Shown here: positions 5,826-6,714 of the stretch, piece by piece
Numbering within the stretch: the stretch's first letter is position 1
Layout of the letters: every line of letters starts with the position of its first letter
DNA from: Anaerolineae bacterium
GTDB lineage: Bacteria > Chloroflexota > Anaerolineae > JAAYZQ01
Assembly: GCA_016929795.1 (NCBI GenBank)
Contig: JAFGIA010000391.1
Span: 1-6,714 of the forward strand
Direction: 5' to 3'
DNA: 6,714 bases
Notes under the pieces: generated by a model
Told to the model about the DNA's origin: nothing
The model's input: the letters and a program-made list of their open reading frames with translations, nothing else
Database searches by the model: none
Position numbers and translations under genes: made by a program

Positions 5826-6714
5826 CCATGACGGATGTGACGTTCGCGTACGCCGAAGAGCTGTTCGGCGGGGAATACGTGGTCGCCACCTACTACCTGG
5901 AGACCAACCCCGACGTGGACATTGTGGCTAAAGCCAGGTCGTTCGCGGTGGGCCAGAGCGTCGGCACCTGGACGCCGGTGCCGGGCGTCACCCGCGAGAT
6001 GCTGGAGCGCCACATGGGCCGCATCGTGGCCGTCTATGACGCGCCACCCGTCGAGCTGGCACCCGACCTGCCCGACAGGCGCGCCTTTTTCGTCCAGATT
6101 GCCTTCCCCGAGGTGAATTTTGGCCCCCAGTTCCCTATGCTGTTCACCACGCTGTTGGGCAACGACGTCTCGACGGCCACCCAGCTCAAGCTGGTGGATC
6201 TGACGCTGTCGCCGACTTTTGTGGCCGGCTTTGGCGGCCCCAAGTTCGGCATCGCCGGCGTGCGGGCGCATTTTGGCATCCCCGGTCGGCCCTTGCTGCT
6301 CAACATGATCAAGCCGTGCACCGGCTTTGGGCCGGAGGCGGGCGCCGCTTTTTTCGCCGAGTCGGCGCGGGGTGGAGTGGACATAATCAAGGATGACGAG
6401 CTGTTGGGCAATACCTCGTTCAGCGCCATGCTCGATCGGGTGCGGGCCTACACCCACGCCGCCGAGCAGGTCTACCAGGAGACCGGGCACCGGGCCGCCT
6501 ACTGCCCCAACGTCACCGACCGGGTCGAGAAAGTGGTAGACAATGCGCGACGGGCGGTAGAGCTGGGCGCAAGCATGATTATGATCAACGCCGTGGCGCT
6601 GGGGCTGGGTGTGGTGCAGGCGGTGGCCGAGGACCCGGCGGTCACGGTGCCGATCCTGAGCCACTATGCTGGCGCCGGCTCGCTGACCGAAAACCCGCGG
6701 GCCGGCATCAGCTC
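5822..6714 (+). CDS. RuBisCO-like protein (form IV type), large-subunit family, partial
   Basis: The reading frame stays open from 5822 to the window edge: 297 residues of a protein that usually has 400 or more. It shows the RuBisCO large-chain order: SVGTWTPV (residues 46-53), LLGNDVS (111-117), FGGPKFGI (137-144), GRPLLLNMIKPCTGF (155-169), GGVDIIKDDELL (184-195), GHRAAYCPN (222-230) and ILSHYAGAG (278-286). K164 corresponds to the first active-site lysine. K190, D192 and E193 match the carbamylated lysine and Mg2+ ligands. H281 fits the conserved histidine. The second lysine of the RuBisCO KPK motif is replaced (KPC) and the usual ESSTG segment is changed, so CO2 fixation is unlikely. RLPs carry out enolisation, isomerisation or decarboxylation of keto-sugar phosphates, for example MtnW and the 3-oxo-isoapionate-phosphate enzymes. 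The loop-6 lysine and C-terminal phosphate site lie beyond the edge. The substrate is unknown. Confidence 0.9.
   Translation, partial: MTMTDVTFAYAEELFGGEYVVATYYLETNPDVDIVAKARSFAVGQSVGTWTPVPGVTREMLERHMGRIVAVYDAPPVELAPDLPDRRAFFVQIAFPEVNFGPQFPMLFTTLLGNDVSTATQLKLVDLTLSPTFVAGFGGPKFGIAGVRAHFGIPGRPLLLNMIKPCTGFGPEAGAAFFAESARGGVDIIKDDELLGNTSFSAMLDRVRAYTHAAEQVYQETGHRAAYCPNVTDRVEKVVDNARRAVELGASMIMINAVALGLGVVQAVAEDPAVTVPILSHYAGAGSLTENPRAGIS

Noticed and set aside
1379..6664. Long open frames on the minus strand (1379-2347, 3132-4589, 4638-5726, 5621-6664)
   Set aside because: They are shadows of the plus-strand genes in GC-rich DNA; their translations show no family motifs and are rich in His, Gly, Arg and Gln.
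5822..6714. True CO2-fixing RuBisCO (cbbL/rbcL)
   Set aside because: The KPK motif and the ESSTG region are changed, and no small subunit, phosphoribulokinase or Calvin-cycle neighbour is seen.

Overview
The window is a GC-rich stretch of bacterial chromosome. It is filled by one tightly packed, co-directional (+ strand) operon-like run of six genes, the last cut by the right edge. All junctions are either ATGA stop/start overlaps (1400, 2572, 5822) or gaps of about 10 nt, so the genes are probably transcribed and translated together. No tRNA, rRNA, transposase, CRISPR array or convincing terminator is visible. The source is probably an environmental bacterium. The 7-bp tandem repeats between genes recall those of some filamentous Chloroflexota and cyanobacteria, so Chloroflexota (Anaerolineae-like) is my weak guess.

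Layout: 1-128 is a leader holding two arrays of 7-bp repeats in opposite orientation. Gene 1 (129-1403) is a Tm-1-like/UPF0261 protein. Gene 2 (1400-2575) is a uroporphyrinogen-decarboxylase-superfamily (UroD-like) protein whose two ends are encoded by 7-bp repeat arrays. Gene 3 (2572-3411) is a class I DhnA/LsrF-type aldolase with its Schiff-base lysine. Gene 4 (3423-4655) is a second UPF0261 protein. Gene 5 (4665-5825) is a second, divergent UroD-like protein. Gene 6 (5822 to the edge) is a RuBisCO-like protein (RLP) that keeps the KDDE metal/carbamate motif.

The set looks like an uncharacterised catabolic pathway rather than haem synthesis or CO2 fixation. Neither UroD-like protein has the haem-pathway signature, and no hem, Calvin-cycle or methionine-salvage genes are present. 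An RLP (enolisation or decarboxylation of a keto-sugar phosphate) plus a class I aldolase (C-C cleavage) suggests breakdown of an unusual sugar or sugar-acid phosphate. The two UPF0261/UroD pairs supply steps I cannot name. This pathway is an inference from family chemistry and gene order.

The most unusual DNA-level signal is the set of four heptamer arrays (17-51, 68-116, 1412-1446, 2512-2546). They lie only at the boundaries of genes 1 and 2 and are absent from the junctions of genes 3 to 6. Two of them are translated as the N- and C-terminal tails of gene 2.
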